From Bolinopsis microptera (taxonomy: Eukaryota; Ctenophora; Tentaculata; Lobata; Bolinopsidae): a stretch of DNA of 64,000 nt. Below the pieces are notes generated by a model that was given only the letters and a program-made list of their open reading frames with translations, made no database searches and was not told the DNA's origin. Positions 52,243-63,371 of the stretch are shown here, piece after piece. Within the stretch, counting starts at the first letter, position 1. Each line of letters begins with the position of its first letter. The stretch is from NCBI RefSeq assembly GCF_026151205.1, contig NC_087082.1, positions 15,719,365-15,783,364 on the forward strand. The letters are read 5' to 3'. The position numbers and the translations under genes are program-made.

Positions 52243-52578
52243 CTCACATATTGATTCCCTTCATTATCTCTCTGAAGTCACGTGTTCCCTCATTTCTTAA
52301 GGATTCAATCATGTTTTAGCCGAACATACCTCACCTATCATACACATATTAGTAATATATGTATCCGTATAAAGAACAAATAAAACCCAGGTTGTTAAAT
52401 TCGCCAAATTTTCGTCAAAAAGTACAGCGTTTTTAGAGTTTTCAAAAAGTACGCGAATAATTCGCCAATTTACAACTTCAAGTTTTAATTTTTAGGGCTA
52501 TAAAATTCACCAAAAAATGCGCGAAAAATTCGGTAAAAATGCGGCTTTGGGAACGCGCAGCATTCTCGAGTCTATAAT
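52243..52578. other. AT-rich, nothing recognised
   Basis: Several short CGCCAA/TTCGCC words but no clear element borders or exon. Confidence 0.5.
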
Positions 52579-53644
52579 CTACCTTACTCGGGAATATTAT
52601 AACCGGGATAAAGTGGTGGGTTTTGGAAGATTCCGCCATATTTTTCCCGGTAAAAAGTTTTACCAGTCATAAAAAAACCCGCCGACTCAGATTATGGGGT
52701 TCCAAGGGGGTGGTGATCATCATATTTTACCTGAAGTCTCATATGTGCTAGAGAAGACTTTTGAAGCAGTGGATGGAGGGCTGTAACTTTATTGGCGGTT
52801 GCTACCATAATTTCGTTATAAAAATCACAATTTGGTTATAGAAATCAGATTTCAGGGTGGACCGTGATTGTCACTTCTCTTGCCCATGAATCAGTGAATC
52901 GTAGAGAAGAAAACAATTTATATGTTATAGAAGAAAACGAAAATAATAATAATATATAATATATATTATAATAATAATGTCTCTAAAGATTGATCGCTTC
53001 TCGTGTTCAGTGTGTAGACTAAAGAAAGAGGGAGTTTTTCCCGTTTAAGTAACTTGTGGCCACATCCCGCTAGAAGTGAGTAAACTGTGCCACTATTTCA
53101 TGGTCCACGGTGGATTGATTACTGGAGCAGTTGAAGATGCAAAGCCAAGACGTTCCCCAATACCAAGCGGTGGGCAGGAAATTAAGCTCCGGCTGACCTT
53201 CAGAGCAGTAGCCCCATTAGCGGACAAAATGAAAGTCTTGTTAAGACAACAATACAACTTCGAATTTGACGGTCAGCAGCTCAGGGGGATATCAATAATG
53301 ATAATGGCGGGAACATTAGGGATAATGAGAATGAGAATACGCTTTAATGAAGATTTGACTTATTATTGCTTAGATTTATTTTCCTTTAAATAGACGTGTC
53401 TTTTTTTTCTATTTCTGAGTAATATCAATAACTGTAAATTGAAATAACTTCTTTAACAAGTAACAAAAACAGAAATTTCGGTTGAAAATTTGTTGACCTC
53501 TGAAAAAAAACTTGAAAGGTCGGCCACCGGTAAATACATGACCGGGATAATTTGGCGGGTTTTGGGAAAGTCCGCCATATTTTTCCCGGTCATTAATTTT
53601 CCCAGTCATAAATTAACCCGCTATAATATTCCCGAGTAAGGTAG
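52579..53644. mobile_element. ~1.07-kb TIR element, TIR CTACCTTACTCGGG, with unexplained internal frame
   Basis: The first 23 bp (CTACCTTACTCGGGAATATT onwards) occur in exact inverse at 53622-53644. Subterminal blocks with GGCGGGTTTTGG and CCGCCATATTTTTCCCGG recur near both ends. The TACCTTA(T/C)CGG start is shared with the MITE at 33904 and the elements near 54.2 and 62.4 kb. The interior holds weak frames near 52977-53393 with CSVCRLKKEG and a GGQEIKLRLTFRA-type segment that I do not recognise as a transposase. Confidence 0.75.
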
Positions 53645-54228
53645 TTGGATATGTGAATTGTGACGTTATGCTTCAAATCTCAAAGTTACAAATTTCGACT
53701 AGTAAACTAGACTGTGGAGGAAATTAAGTGATTTCAAGTTTATTAAGAGAAGTTAGTTTACTCCATAACGTCTTCGGGTATGACTATGAACTAAATTTAA
53801 CCCCTTGCGATCTTGGTCAGTACCCACGCTAGTCAATAACCAGTAACCACGCACGTGTTGCGGGAAACAAATGTTTTGGCAATATTCCACCATACAAAAC
53901 CAACTATCATGAATATTTTGATGCGGGCAAGTGATTTCCTGTTCCCGTATGTGGTATATTTTTTTAAATGCGGCAATTTTCAGAGAAAAATGCGAATTTA
54001 ATTCGAATAATTTAAATACGTTTAGTGCGAATTTAACAGCATTGAATGAAACAAAGTTCAAATGATGAGTTCAACTTTAAGTTTCATACTACAGTGATTA
54101 AAATACAGCAATCTTTAGGAAGCTGTAGATCTAAAAGTAAAATATTCTCTCAAAAGTCAGTTCGCTCCGTATATATCCGCCGCTGACTAGTGACTAGAAC
54201 TTCCTCCGTTAGCACCCTTCCTGTTCTA

Positions 54229-54302
54229 CCTTATCGGACCTTATTTGGACGGACATTAAATGACCGCTGGAGGCCCTAACGTTCATCTTAATGTCCGTTC
54301 AA
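54229..54302 (+). mobile_element. single transposon end (TACCTTATCGG family)
   Basis: TACCTTATCGGACCTTATTT and the following GGACGGACATTA..GAGGCCCTAACGTTCAT match the left end of the pogo-like fossil at 62.38 kb. The other end is not found; a minisatellite begins directly after. Confidence 0.75.
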
Positions 54303-54925
54303 ATAAAGGTTAATAGCCGGTCAATAGCCGGTTAATAGCTGGTTAATAGCTGGTTAATAGCCGCTTTATAGCAGGTTAATAGCTGGTTTATAACTGATTT
54401 ATAGCTGGTTAATAGCCGGTTAATAGCCGGTTAATAGTCGGTTAATAGCTGGTTAATAGCCGGTTTATAGCAGGTTAATAGCCGGTTAATAGCCGGTTAA
54501 TAGCTGGTTAATAGCCGGTTAATAACTGGTTAATAGCCGGTTAATAGCTGATTAATAGCTGGTTTATAGCTGATTTATATTTGGTTATTAGCCGGTTTAT
54601 AGCAGGTTAATAGCCGGTTAATAGCTGGTTAATAGCCGGTTAATAACTGGTTAATAGCCGGTTAATAGCTGGTTAATAGCTGGTTTATAGCTGATTTATA
54701 GCTGGTTAATAGCCGGTTAATAGCCGGTTAATAGCTGGTTTATAGCCAGTTAATAACAGGTTTATAGCCGGTTTACAGCCGGTTAATGGTCTGGTAATAG
54801 CCGGTTAATAGCAGGCTAAAATCCAGTTAGAGTTCTTAAATCATCACTCATCCTAATTGCTTAATTGCTGGTTAATAAGTTAATAGCCATTTAATAGCCA
54901 GTCAATAGTTGATTAATAACCAATT
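54303..54925. repeat. 11-bp minisatellite (GGTTAATAGCC)n
   Basis: About 50 copies with variants GGTTTATAGC, GATTTATAGC and AGGTTAATAGC. It starts where the transposon end stops and decays toward 54925. Confidence 0.92.
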
Positions 54926-55720
54926 ATTAGCCAGTTAAATCTCACATTCAGTTGATAAAATTGATGTAAATAGATTAGACGATTAGTAAACTAAAAAAAT
55001 CAAAAATTTCATGTGAAACTGGTTGAACTTTTATTTGAATTACATTAAATTTTAATTGTAGTGTATTTTAATGTTTTGTACAAGTAACGAATGCGATATT
55101 CAGGAGCCTGAAGTGGGCCAATGTTCAAATCTTACCTATTGCTTTAGAAATTGTAGTAATTATCACGTGACATCTTATAACCCAACAATTATAAACCTAG
55201 CCCAAACAAATTTCCCATCCTAATACATCTTTCAAATCAGAACACCTATTATCTTATTATTAACAAAATCTGTAAACGCCAAATCCAGAATACTCCGTTT
55301 CAATTAACTTTATAACCCAAAGTGTACTAAACCGCGACTGTAGATAATGTTAACTCCATCCATTAACTCTATTAATATTGTGCTCTAAAATTTACAGTAC
55401 ATGTACTAACCTTTTTAGTTCATGTACTATAAACTACTTACTTAAACCGAAAAATTATTTAAATTGCCTAAAATCCCAGTTATGCAAATAAAAGTCTCAA
55501 AATCTTGCAATAACATTTCAATAAAACATACGCCGCAGTAGATTAAAATTCACCCCTATTAAAGATCGATTTTTAAACCAAGAAAATAGATTTTAAAAAT
55601 GTTTAAAAATGTTTTGAAACCATATTATCATAATGATACTATAAGTTGGAAAATAACTTAACAAGTTAAACTAAACTAAATGGATTATATCAGTTTGAGT
55701 AAGGCCGTAAGGGTAATTTT
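54926..55720. other. AT-rich, nothing recognised
   Basis: No exon, RNA gene or repeat family seen. Confidence 0.55.
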
Positions 55721-55868
55721 TTATTTTAAGTTGTCTCTGATAGTGTAGTGAGGCATATATAAATGTATAATATGCAAGTTTTTTAGCTGCATGGTCAGTC
55801 CTTTAATTTGTCTCCAGACAGTTGATGCTTCTTTCGGCGGAGAGTTTTCATCTAGTCCGTTGTCTGAA
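55721..55868 (-). CDS. candidate terminal exon (48 residues), gene uncertain
   Basis: After the acceptor CTCCTATTTCAG, one frame reads NGLDENSPPKEASTVWRQIK and on to a TAA at 55721; the other two frames stop early. It may be the last exon of the discoidin/sushi gene upstream, but no chain of phase-matched exons links them. A further possible exon lies at ~56418-56493 (GTLQTRMNEGDTEETTHFEL). Confidence 0.4.
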
Positions 55869-57338
55869 ATAGGAGCTGATAATTTTAATAGTCAATCAAA
55901 TATCAATAGAATCAAACAATTAAATTTGAAATTCTTATTTCACAAGTCTACTTCAAAACTCCCTTAATAAGTTTTTAAAAAAGCGACGTCTCACAACCGC
56001 TATTTAATTTCAAGAGCTTAAGAAAGTTATGACTTAATATTAAAAATTGACTTTTGATACGGCCCCTTTGTTCTTTATTAACGGTGCTGTATAGTTTTTG
56101 ATATCTAGGCACGTACCGTGGTATTTGTTTGAGCTGAAAGGTTCCTACTTGAGTCCGCACTATTTAGCTAAGATCTAACTGATTAGAATTAATTTGGATC
56201 GATATCACGAAGTACTACTATTACGATAACGATCCAAATAAGTGTAACTCTGACTAGACGTTTAAAGAACTAGAAATAATTATGATGAATAATCTTTGAG
56301 GAAATGACCGTAGTTATACTGAAAACTGAGTTCTATCAAATTCATATTGAGAATGGGAACGGGTCTCAAATGCAAACACAAGTACTACAATTGATTGTTT
56401 AGTTTCTGAAGTGGTACCTGTTCAAGTTCAAAGTGTGTGGTTTCCTCCGTGTCACCTTCGTTCATTCTGGTTTGCAATGTACCACCTGTCCCTGCAGAGA
56501 GTAATGTGTTATTCGAAATTAAAATTAAAGTAATTTGTTATTTAATTAAGCTGAGTTTCACACAATCACTGAAATAAAATAATACCTCATGAGACTATTA
56601 AATATTTATCATTATTGAGAGTTTATTTATTGAGTCTTTCTAATGCCCACGTAATTGAAAGAAAATTGCCCTATCGATACTGAGAATAACCAATCAATGC
56701 TTACCGTCTGGACATCTTTCTTTCCGTGGTCATGATTCCTTCAAGTTTCTTCTATCTTCTGTTTTTCTGAAATTTTAGATAGCTTAATAACTGCCTTACT
56801 AACCCTTTTATCTTTTTATGCTTAAGCACAATGTACATTTTCACAACGAATTTGTTTATTTATCTAGAAACATGATTCCTGAATCAATATTTTACTTGTC
56901 GAGATTTTTGTATTTAAATAACACAACATTTATTGAAAATTGTACTCACTGATCACCGCCATACTCTGCTAAATAATCAAACTTTATTTGTAGGTTCGTA
57001 TGATATCTTGGGTAAGGAAAATAGCTAAAGTATTAACCTAAACCTATTCCAAAATTATTGAGTTATTGCCAGATTTCGCGCCATTTCGCGCCATATACAT
57101 ATATAATGGGCATATGTTAAATAAGTTCTGTTGACTAGTTAGAATTATAGTGTGGAATGTTTGCAGCGCCTCATCGCGATCTCGAAATTTGTATTTTGCT
57201 CTGCGGTTTAGTTACCAAAGTAACTCGCGCTAATATATTCGAGAAATTCGCAGTATCTCTTCCTCGTGCATGACATAAATATTAATTTAAGAGTTTATAT
57301 AATAATCTTATTAAGTGGGTTTTAAGGTGTTAACATAC

Positions 57339-57767
57339 TTATGATATCACAAAGTGGTGCATCATACTCATAGACAAGACCAACTATCTCTCCATCCATA
57401 CACCTTGCTTTTCCTTCTCTGTTGATGAACCCTGTTTCGCATTGTACCGTCATCAGTGTTCCATGTGCTACAGGAAGTCCAGGCTCTGTTGATGACAAGC
57501 TCTTTAGGCTCAGTTCCTCGCAACCTTTGGTAGATATTATAATTTTAGAATGTCGTTTTTTCGCGCAACTAGTAAACTGTCGTGAAATATCGTCTTAATC
57601 TAATGTCACTTTAAAAATATAGCTAAAGTAAGTATAACTCATGAAGCTATGACATGATATAATTTGATAATTTCTGAATAATATCTGGAAAAGCAACTTA
57701 AAATTAATGAGTTCAATAGACTACCTAATTTTGCGATGATCACTATTTCATTCACGTGGATATATGT

Positions 57768-57801
<34 letters not shown>

Positions 57802-59543
57802 TTCAGCTGTTATTTCTACAGTGTCTCCAAGTTTACACCCGGAGGGGACATAGTCTCCAGGGTCCGTGTTTTCATGGTACACTGTGAGGGTCCACCTATC
57901 ACACCTCCCTCCCTCACAGGTACACGAGTCTCTAGAGCAGGTGTGAGTGTTGTTGTGCTTTGAGCCTCTGCTATAATAATAATGCACTACTTGCTTAATG
58001 CAGTGTTCCTTATCTAGAGACGCTCTTAACCAGGTCTTACTATCCCCTCCTGGTTGTGCAAAAGCAAAGGTGGACAGGTCCCTGTCTATAGCATTATCTG
58101 CTCCATACTTAGCCACGTCATTAGCAGCAGTCGCAGACTGAGACACAGAGGCAGGTGTTATCTCTCCTGGTTCCTCCGGTCTTAGTGCACCTGAAGTAGT
58201 GAACACTTTAAGAGATTGTCACATTATAATTTATACCATTTTCAATCAGTCAAATTAAAGAAATAGTGTTGATTTGACTTAATTATAAAAACCTGAATTA
58301 CATAATTACATAATATGTGTAATATGTATCCTGATTGATTAATTGGTTGTCTAACTTAAACCGATAATAATAATAAAGCGACGCGGCGGACCTCGTTATA
58401 ACGCGGTATTTGTAATATGCAAAATGAAAATAGTACATAAAGTTACAATTTTAAGTTTGTGATAAACTTAAAGTTGCACTGTGCAGTATGGATTAATTGT
58501 ACATGACAAAGCTCTTTCAGCATCAAGAGAATATGTGCACCAAACACTGACCTTACATATTATGTGTTTAATTCTACAAAACTTCTTATAAGTAGGAGGT
58601 GCACCATAAAAATAAACTTGCTCGGATTTTGAAAATTTTTGTACCATTGTTTTCTAGAGACTGTGAGAATTTTCACAATACCAAATTTGTCATACCTTTT
58701 TGGAAAGATCAGTGAGTTTCGCCTAGGTGCCATATTTGATGGTGCGCGGCTTTTGGAGCAAAATTAGCTGTAAAAGTCGCGCAATTTGACCAAATTTGAC
58801 CAAATTCGTTGATTTTTGTCGTATTATTAATTGGATATATCTTCAGTTCCTTGAATGAGATCATTCTGAAAATTGGCGACGACCTTCCAATAGGGCTTTC
58901 ACAACTGTCCGAAAAATTTGGTGGATATCGGAGTTGATATAGTGATCAAAATGGGGCAAAATACGCTGCTTTTAGCTGTAACATAATGTCTGATGGTTGG
59001 ATATGCTTTAAACTTGTCGGACACCTTCCTTGTAAGTCTATGAGTAAGCTTACCAATTTTTGTTGCAATCGGAGGTCGGGAAGGATACTTAATATCTATT
59101 TGTTTGAAGAAAATTGTGCTGGCCGAAATTAGCGCTAAAAAACCATCCTACAGTCGGCACGCGCGGCTCACTGTCGATGGCGCACTACTATACCTATTAT
59201 AAGTCCACAAGCTCGGTATATGTGACAATTTGCCTTCAAAATCTTGTAGGTTTACAACCTACCAGGACGCGCGCCGAGTTGGACTCGTCGATGGAACAAA
59301 TATTTTACGAGTATCTCCCGTTAATCAAAATCAAACCTCGTTAAAATACAGACCTTGCTATAACGCGGTTTTTTTTGGGCTAAATTATCTCCTGAGGAAT
59401 AGTCTCCTCCATCGATGCGCGTTATAACGACGTAAGCTACTGTAATACTTATTAAAATTTAAATTCATCATTAGATTAAATTTATCCTTACCTGTTAGGG
59501 GTAACCAAAGCAAAGTCGTAATAATGATCACCGTCGTTTTCAT
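57339..59543 (-). CDS. secreted protein with discoidin/F5-8-like and sushi (CCP) domains, 3 exons seen
   Basis: Exon 1 (59543-59492) encodes a signal peptide, MKTTVIIITTLLWLPLT. Exon 2 (58190-57756) encodes ~130 residues with ASVSQSATAANDVAKYGADN, AIDRDLSTFAF, TWLRASLDK and IKQVVHYYYSR, the start of a discoidin (F5/8 type C) or F-type-lectin-like jelly roll, plus a six-Cys loop (CSRDSCTCEGGRC). Exon 3 (57524-57339) is a sushi/CCP-like module (CEELSL..VQCETGF..ARCMDG..PLCDI). Exon 2 ends in a 33-nt G run giving 11 Gly before a CCAC|GTGAAT donor; splicing before the run also fits the phase. No membrane helix was found. Sushi plus lectin-like modules are typical of extracellular recognition or complement-like proteins; ligand unknown. 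The 3' end is unresolved: a 19-nt microexon at 56968-56950 and a stop-containing exon near 56.75 kb would fit. Confidence 0.72.
57769..57801. repeat. 33-nt C run (poly-Gly codons on minus)
   Basis: A C33 homopolymer at the exon 2 / intron border of the discoidin-sushi gene. The length is a multiple of three, and its accuracy depends on the assembly. Confidence 0.85.
58560..59215. other. non-coding repeat-like block, unidentified
   Basis: Long stretch in the intron between exons 1 and 2 of the discoidin-sushi gene. Its base composition and word use (CGAAATTAGCGC, GGTCGGG, GCGCGGC) resemble the foldback arms at 11.3-11.9 kb in style but do not align with them. No TIRs seen. Confidence 0.35.
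59244..59324 (+). mobile_element. Element A, copy A7
   Basis: 81 bp, with a short internal deletion after GACTCGTCGA. Exact 8-bp duplication TCAAAATC at 59236-59243 and 59325-59332. Confidence 0.95.
59347..59444. mobile_element. 98-bp pogo-like MITE
   Basis: The right end in inverse reads TACAGTAGCTTACGTCGTTATAACGCG. The left end reads TACAGACCTTGCTATAACGCG. These are the TATAACGCG-type ends common in pogo/Tigger elements, with TA at both borders. Related debris occurs near 58383-58415 and 62036-62066. Confidence 0.75.
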
Positions 59544-59544
59544 G

Positions 59545-60666
59545 TTCTGGCTTCTGATATATTTAATTTTTTACATATGTACTACAAATACATAATTTAG
59601 TTTATTAGGACTGATAAAGTGATAATAATCAAATTTAACAACAAAAATATTTTTACCTTAAATATCAAATGTGACAAAACTATTTTATTATTGTTTGATA
59701 ATCTCATATCAGCGGACTTCGGAGACTTAAAAATATTTGACAGAATCTAAAAGATTTTTAATTACTGTATGATCCCTCTAATTCTGTTACGGTCTCACCG
59801 CGTGGAATTGATCAGTGATTAGGGACATGATTGACGTCCCTGGAACTGGACACCTTATAGATAAGATAAAACTATATGGAAAAGACAATAAACTCATTTC
59901 GATTACTGAGCACAGATTTGTGAAATATTAAAGTCTGTCTCTAAAAATATTATTTTTCACCATAAGTTTTTCCTTAAACAAAAAAAATAATGGTAAGAAC
60001 TAATGGATAAGAAGAAGACTTTTATAAGCTCCCCGACGCGATACACGAGTCCAGGATAGCGTTAGCCCTTAACGTTTATGTGCAGCCGGCATCAATCGAA
60101 TAATTTGTACGCTGTTCAGTGTTCTAGATATGAGAGCGTGCAAAAGAAAACCCTGACCCTAACCCTTAAATAGTGTACTGATCTACGAGAAAAGGACCGA
60201 GGTGATCTTTGTGTGTCACGTGTACCCATCGCCTTGCAATTGCCTTTGACCTGATGCCTCTTACGAGGTTCTTAGATAAGCTGATAACTAATGCACGATT
60301 AAGCTGGTGAGTTGGGGCAGCCTAATGATTTGTGAAAGAATCAGGTCTCATCTGTAGGTTTGAATATTCATCGTTACTAGAAAATCTGGGCAAGCCAAGT
60401 GGTCAGTGAAAGAATCAGGTCTCTTCTCCTAGTACAGCAGATCTGAATATATGAATATTTATTCTTATCAGAAAACCAGGCCGGAGAGTTTTGCAGTACA
60501 TGGCATGCGCCATGCAATAAAAAAAGGTGAGGGATCGTGAATGGTGCAGATAAAGATCATTTAACGATTTAATGATATCATGCTCACAAAATACTTACAG
60601 TTACAGCCCAACAGGTAACATACCTAGTCCTAAGATAATGATCCCACTCGCGAATTTTAAAATTCT
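59545..60666. other. intergenic, nothing coding
   Basis: Includes an imperfect ~70-bp direct duplication around 60335-60395 and 60400-60470 (sharing AGAATCAGGTCTC and CAGATCTGAATAT words). No exon recognised. Confidence 0.5.
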
Positions 60667-61164
60667 GACTGGACCGAATTTTATTACCGAGAGTTTATCA
60701 ATATCATCTTCGCAAAAAACCATATTTTGTGAATCTGTATAACCTTATCAACTGGTTAACTGGACAAAGGGACAAACAGTGCAGTTAGGAAATAGCGCAA
60801 GTAAAAGAGCGCACAAGAGATTCTATGTGAGTTTTAATTGTTTCCTATATAACCGCGTCATTCTATTCACTACATTCGGCTCGTTATGTGATTAGGACCG
60901 AGCTGTTAAGAATCTTTAGATCGCCTCTTCCAGGGATCCTCTAGTCTAAGTCAGCCTCCCTCGAATACCCCGCGAACTATTACGATTTCTCGTGGAAGAG
61001 GCTGGCATTTGCCGTGTGCAGTAATGAAAACCGATTAAACCCGCCTGGACAAAGGGACACACAGTGCTGTTAGGAAATAGTGGACTGAGATGTTTTACAC
61101 AGATTTATAGAATATAGTTTTTTGCGAAGACGGTAAATTATTGTCAATATAATTCGGTCCAGTC
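60667..61164. mobile_element. ~500-bp inverted-repeat element with internal direct repeats
   Basis: GACTGGACCGAATTTTATTA at the left recurs in inverse at the right border (about 61090-61164), with ~75-bp imperfect arms including TTTTTTGCGAAGA. Inside, TGGACAAAGGGACA followed by CAGTG..GTTAGGAAATAG occurs at 60761 and 61045 in direct orientation. Non-coding. Confidence 0.7.
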
Positions 61165-62379
61165 AGTTATTAACAAACTTCTTTTTACAACAACTCTACT
61201 GCATATTTAGAGAAAAATGCAACTAAGAACGACAATTCATGAGCCGTTTTTTAATAATTAGAAGAATGGGAATTTCTAAGGTAGATGGATGTGAGTGTAA
61301 TCATTTGTACAGAACAACACACCACCTTTACTGTCTCGTCAACGAAAAGATGATGGGTCTGACAAATAATCATAAAAAAACTGAAAGTCAAAAAGATATC
61401 ATTAAACTTATTGTAAACTAAAACTTTTATAAATTTCTGACTAACAGTTTGGTAAATGCAATTTTTCCTACCAAAATTTGATTTTCCTCAGGTATCCCTC
61501 AAAACAACCACTGCAGAGTCCCGTCCTGAAAATCCTCTCAGTCCTCACGTTCCTTTATAATTATACTTGGAGTTAATCGATCTTCCTATAGCTAACGACT
61601 ATACGAACAGGCTCACTTGCAGTACCTTGAATAAATACGCTAAGCTCGCAGCAGCCTGGCTAATACTCGTGGTGCCCTAAATGGTGCTTTTTGTTCTTCT
61701 CTTTTCAACCTGTTGAATATAAAGATGACTTAGTCTGTTTGTAATCCCGTATGAGATTAACAAGGACAGACAGGCTTGGTAAGTTTAACAAGAGTGTGAC
61801 TGCAATAGTTATAGTATATATTCTCTTAGCACAATGATCCTAGTGGCAAGTTACTTAGGGTATGGTGAAATATCGTTTTACTTTTATCATTGAATTCAGA
61901 ATCTAGTCTCTTACTTTGTGGCTTCTATGGAAATCTATAAATAAACGGACAATGAACTATTGGAGCTGAGAAAGGAGTGACAGTTACATTACGATAACTC
62001 CATAGTAATTACAGAATTTCCTCGGTATAACTATAAGTAAAACGCGCCTCGATATAACGCGGACCGAAAAAGGAAATACAGTGGCCACAGTCGACTCTAT
62101 CCATTTTTGGGGTTTGGCATGGGCAAAAACAATCACAGAATCTTAGGTATTACTTAAATATAATATACTTGTTTGTTGCAGATTCTCTGGCGCGAAACAA
62201 TGAAGAGAACAAGTTAGAATTTGACAAGATAAGCAAAGGTTGCTATGGAAGAGCATTTTGATCGGTTTTGTGGCAATTGTGTTGTGTTTAAAGTGTTTTA
62301 TGTTTTATTGGGCTGTATGGGATGGATATTTTGTTGATGTGATTAAAACTTTCTTTTAAGGAATACTCCTAGCTAAATA
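61165..62379. other. intergenic, nothing recognised
   Basis: AT-rich, with a small pogo-end fragment near 62036-62066 (CGATATAACGCGGACCG). No gene seen. Confidence 0.5.
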
Positions 62380-63371
62380 CTTTATCGGACCTTATTTGGA
62401 CGGACATTACTTGAACGATGGAGGCCCTAACGTTCATTTTAATGTCCGTTCAATTAAAGTCCGTTCATTTTTTTCAAAACTTCTAACTTTTCTTCAAAAA
62501 TTCTAACTTTTCGTCCAGAATATGACAACTATGAGAACTTTATTGTGCCGTAAGTTAACAACAGAACGGTTCTCCTTGATCTGCCGGAGGCACAGAAAAC
62601 GTTAATGGTATATGATGTTTTCAAGGGTTACTTGGCGGAAAAAGTCAACGAAATTATGGTACTCAACGACTTAGTTCATGAGCTAGTCCCCGCCAACATG
62701 ACAAACTTGTTCCAGCCTCTAGATATTACGGTAATCGTGTTGCCAAGGACATTGTCCGACGTTGTTATAGTTCATATTACTCAGGGGAGGTAATGAAACA
62801 GTGCTAGGAAAGCTGATCCAGGTGATGTTAAGGTTAACCTAAAGTTGTCTAAGATAAAACCACTTCACGCCGAATGGCTTGTAAAAGTTTACACTGAAAT
62901 GCAGGACCGGGGTAGTTTGATGAAAAAAGGTTTCCATAAAGCTAGCAATCACTGATGCTTTATTAACGGGTGATACTCGTAAAATATCTGTTCCATATAT
63001 TACAGCTGACCGTCGACGAGTCCAACTCGGCGCGCGTCCTGGTAGGTTGTAAACCTACAAATGCTTTAAGCATGGACTATAATTTAGTATTTCTTGCACG
63101 AAAACCCATTTGATGAAGATGATATGTGATATTAGACACTGATCATGTGCACATATTTTAAAATGTTTACTGCTGAACGACTGCTTTTCTTACTTTCTGA
63201 ATAAAAAATGGATTTAAAAATCATTTGCTGAAATAAAAAAACGTTAAAAAGAAAGAAAAAGAATTCGGATTTTTGATGGCTTTGAATGCCTTCTAGCGTG
63301 CATATTAATGTCCGTTCATAATTATGTCTGTTCATTTAATGTCTGTCCAGATAATAGTAGAGGCTCTTACG
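62380..63371 (+). mobile_element. decayed pogo-like DDE transposon with subterminal GGACGGACATTA repeats
   Basis: Left end TTATCGGACCTTATTTGGAC followed by GGACATTA. The right end, in inverse, reads TATTATCTGGACAGACATTA. The interior codes, in pieces, for the C-terminal part of a jerky/pogo-type DDE transposase: LPEAQKTLMVYDVFKGYLA, VHELVPANMTNLFQPLDITV, then after a one-base shift near 62730 GNRVAKDIVRRCYSSYYSG, then LKLSKIKPLHAEWLVKVYTE. The N-terminal helix-turn-helix and the first catalytic Asp residues are missing, so this is an internally deleted fossil. An element A copy sits inside it. Confidence 0.78.
62963..63060 (-). mobile_element. Element A, copy A8, nested in the pogo-like fossil
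   Basis: 98 bp, TTAACGGGTGATACTCG to AACCTACAA. Exact 8-bp duplication ATGCTTTA at 62955-62962 and 63061-63068. Confidence 0.96.

Noticed and set aside
51025-52319. Long open frames (350-400 codons, both strands) reading as Cys/His/Trp-rich repeats
   Set aside because: They are produced by a 20-bp minisatellite in which few monomer variants create stops. Several frames on both strands are open at once, which shows composition rather than coding.
56700-56770. Exon reading toward MTTERKMSRR as a coding exon of the discoidin/sushi gene
   Set aside because: In every acceptor choice the frame compatible with upstream exons meets a stop. It was kept only as a possible terminal exon, without a separate feature.
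62963-63060. Hammerhead ribozyme in element A (CGACGAGTCC resembles CUGANGAGUCC)
   Set aside because: The first core box does not match CUGANGA and the GAAA box is missing in all copies.
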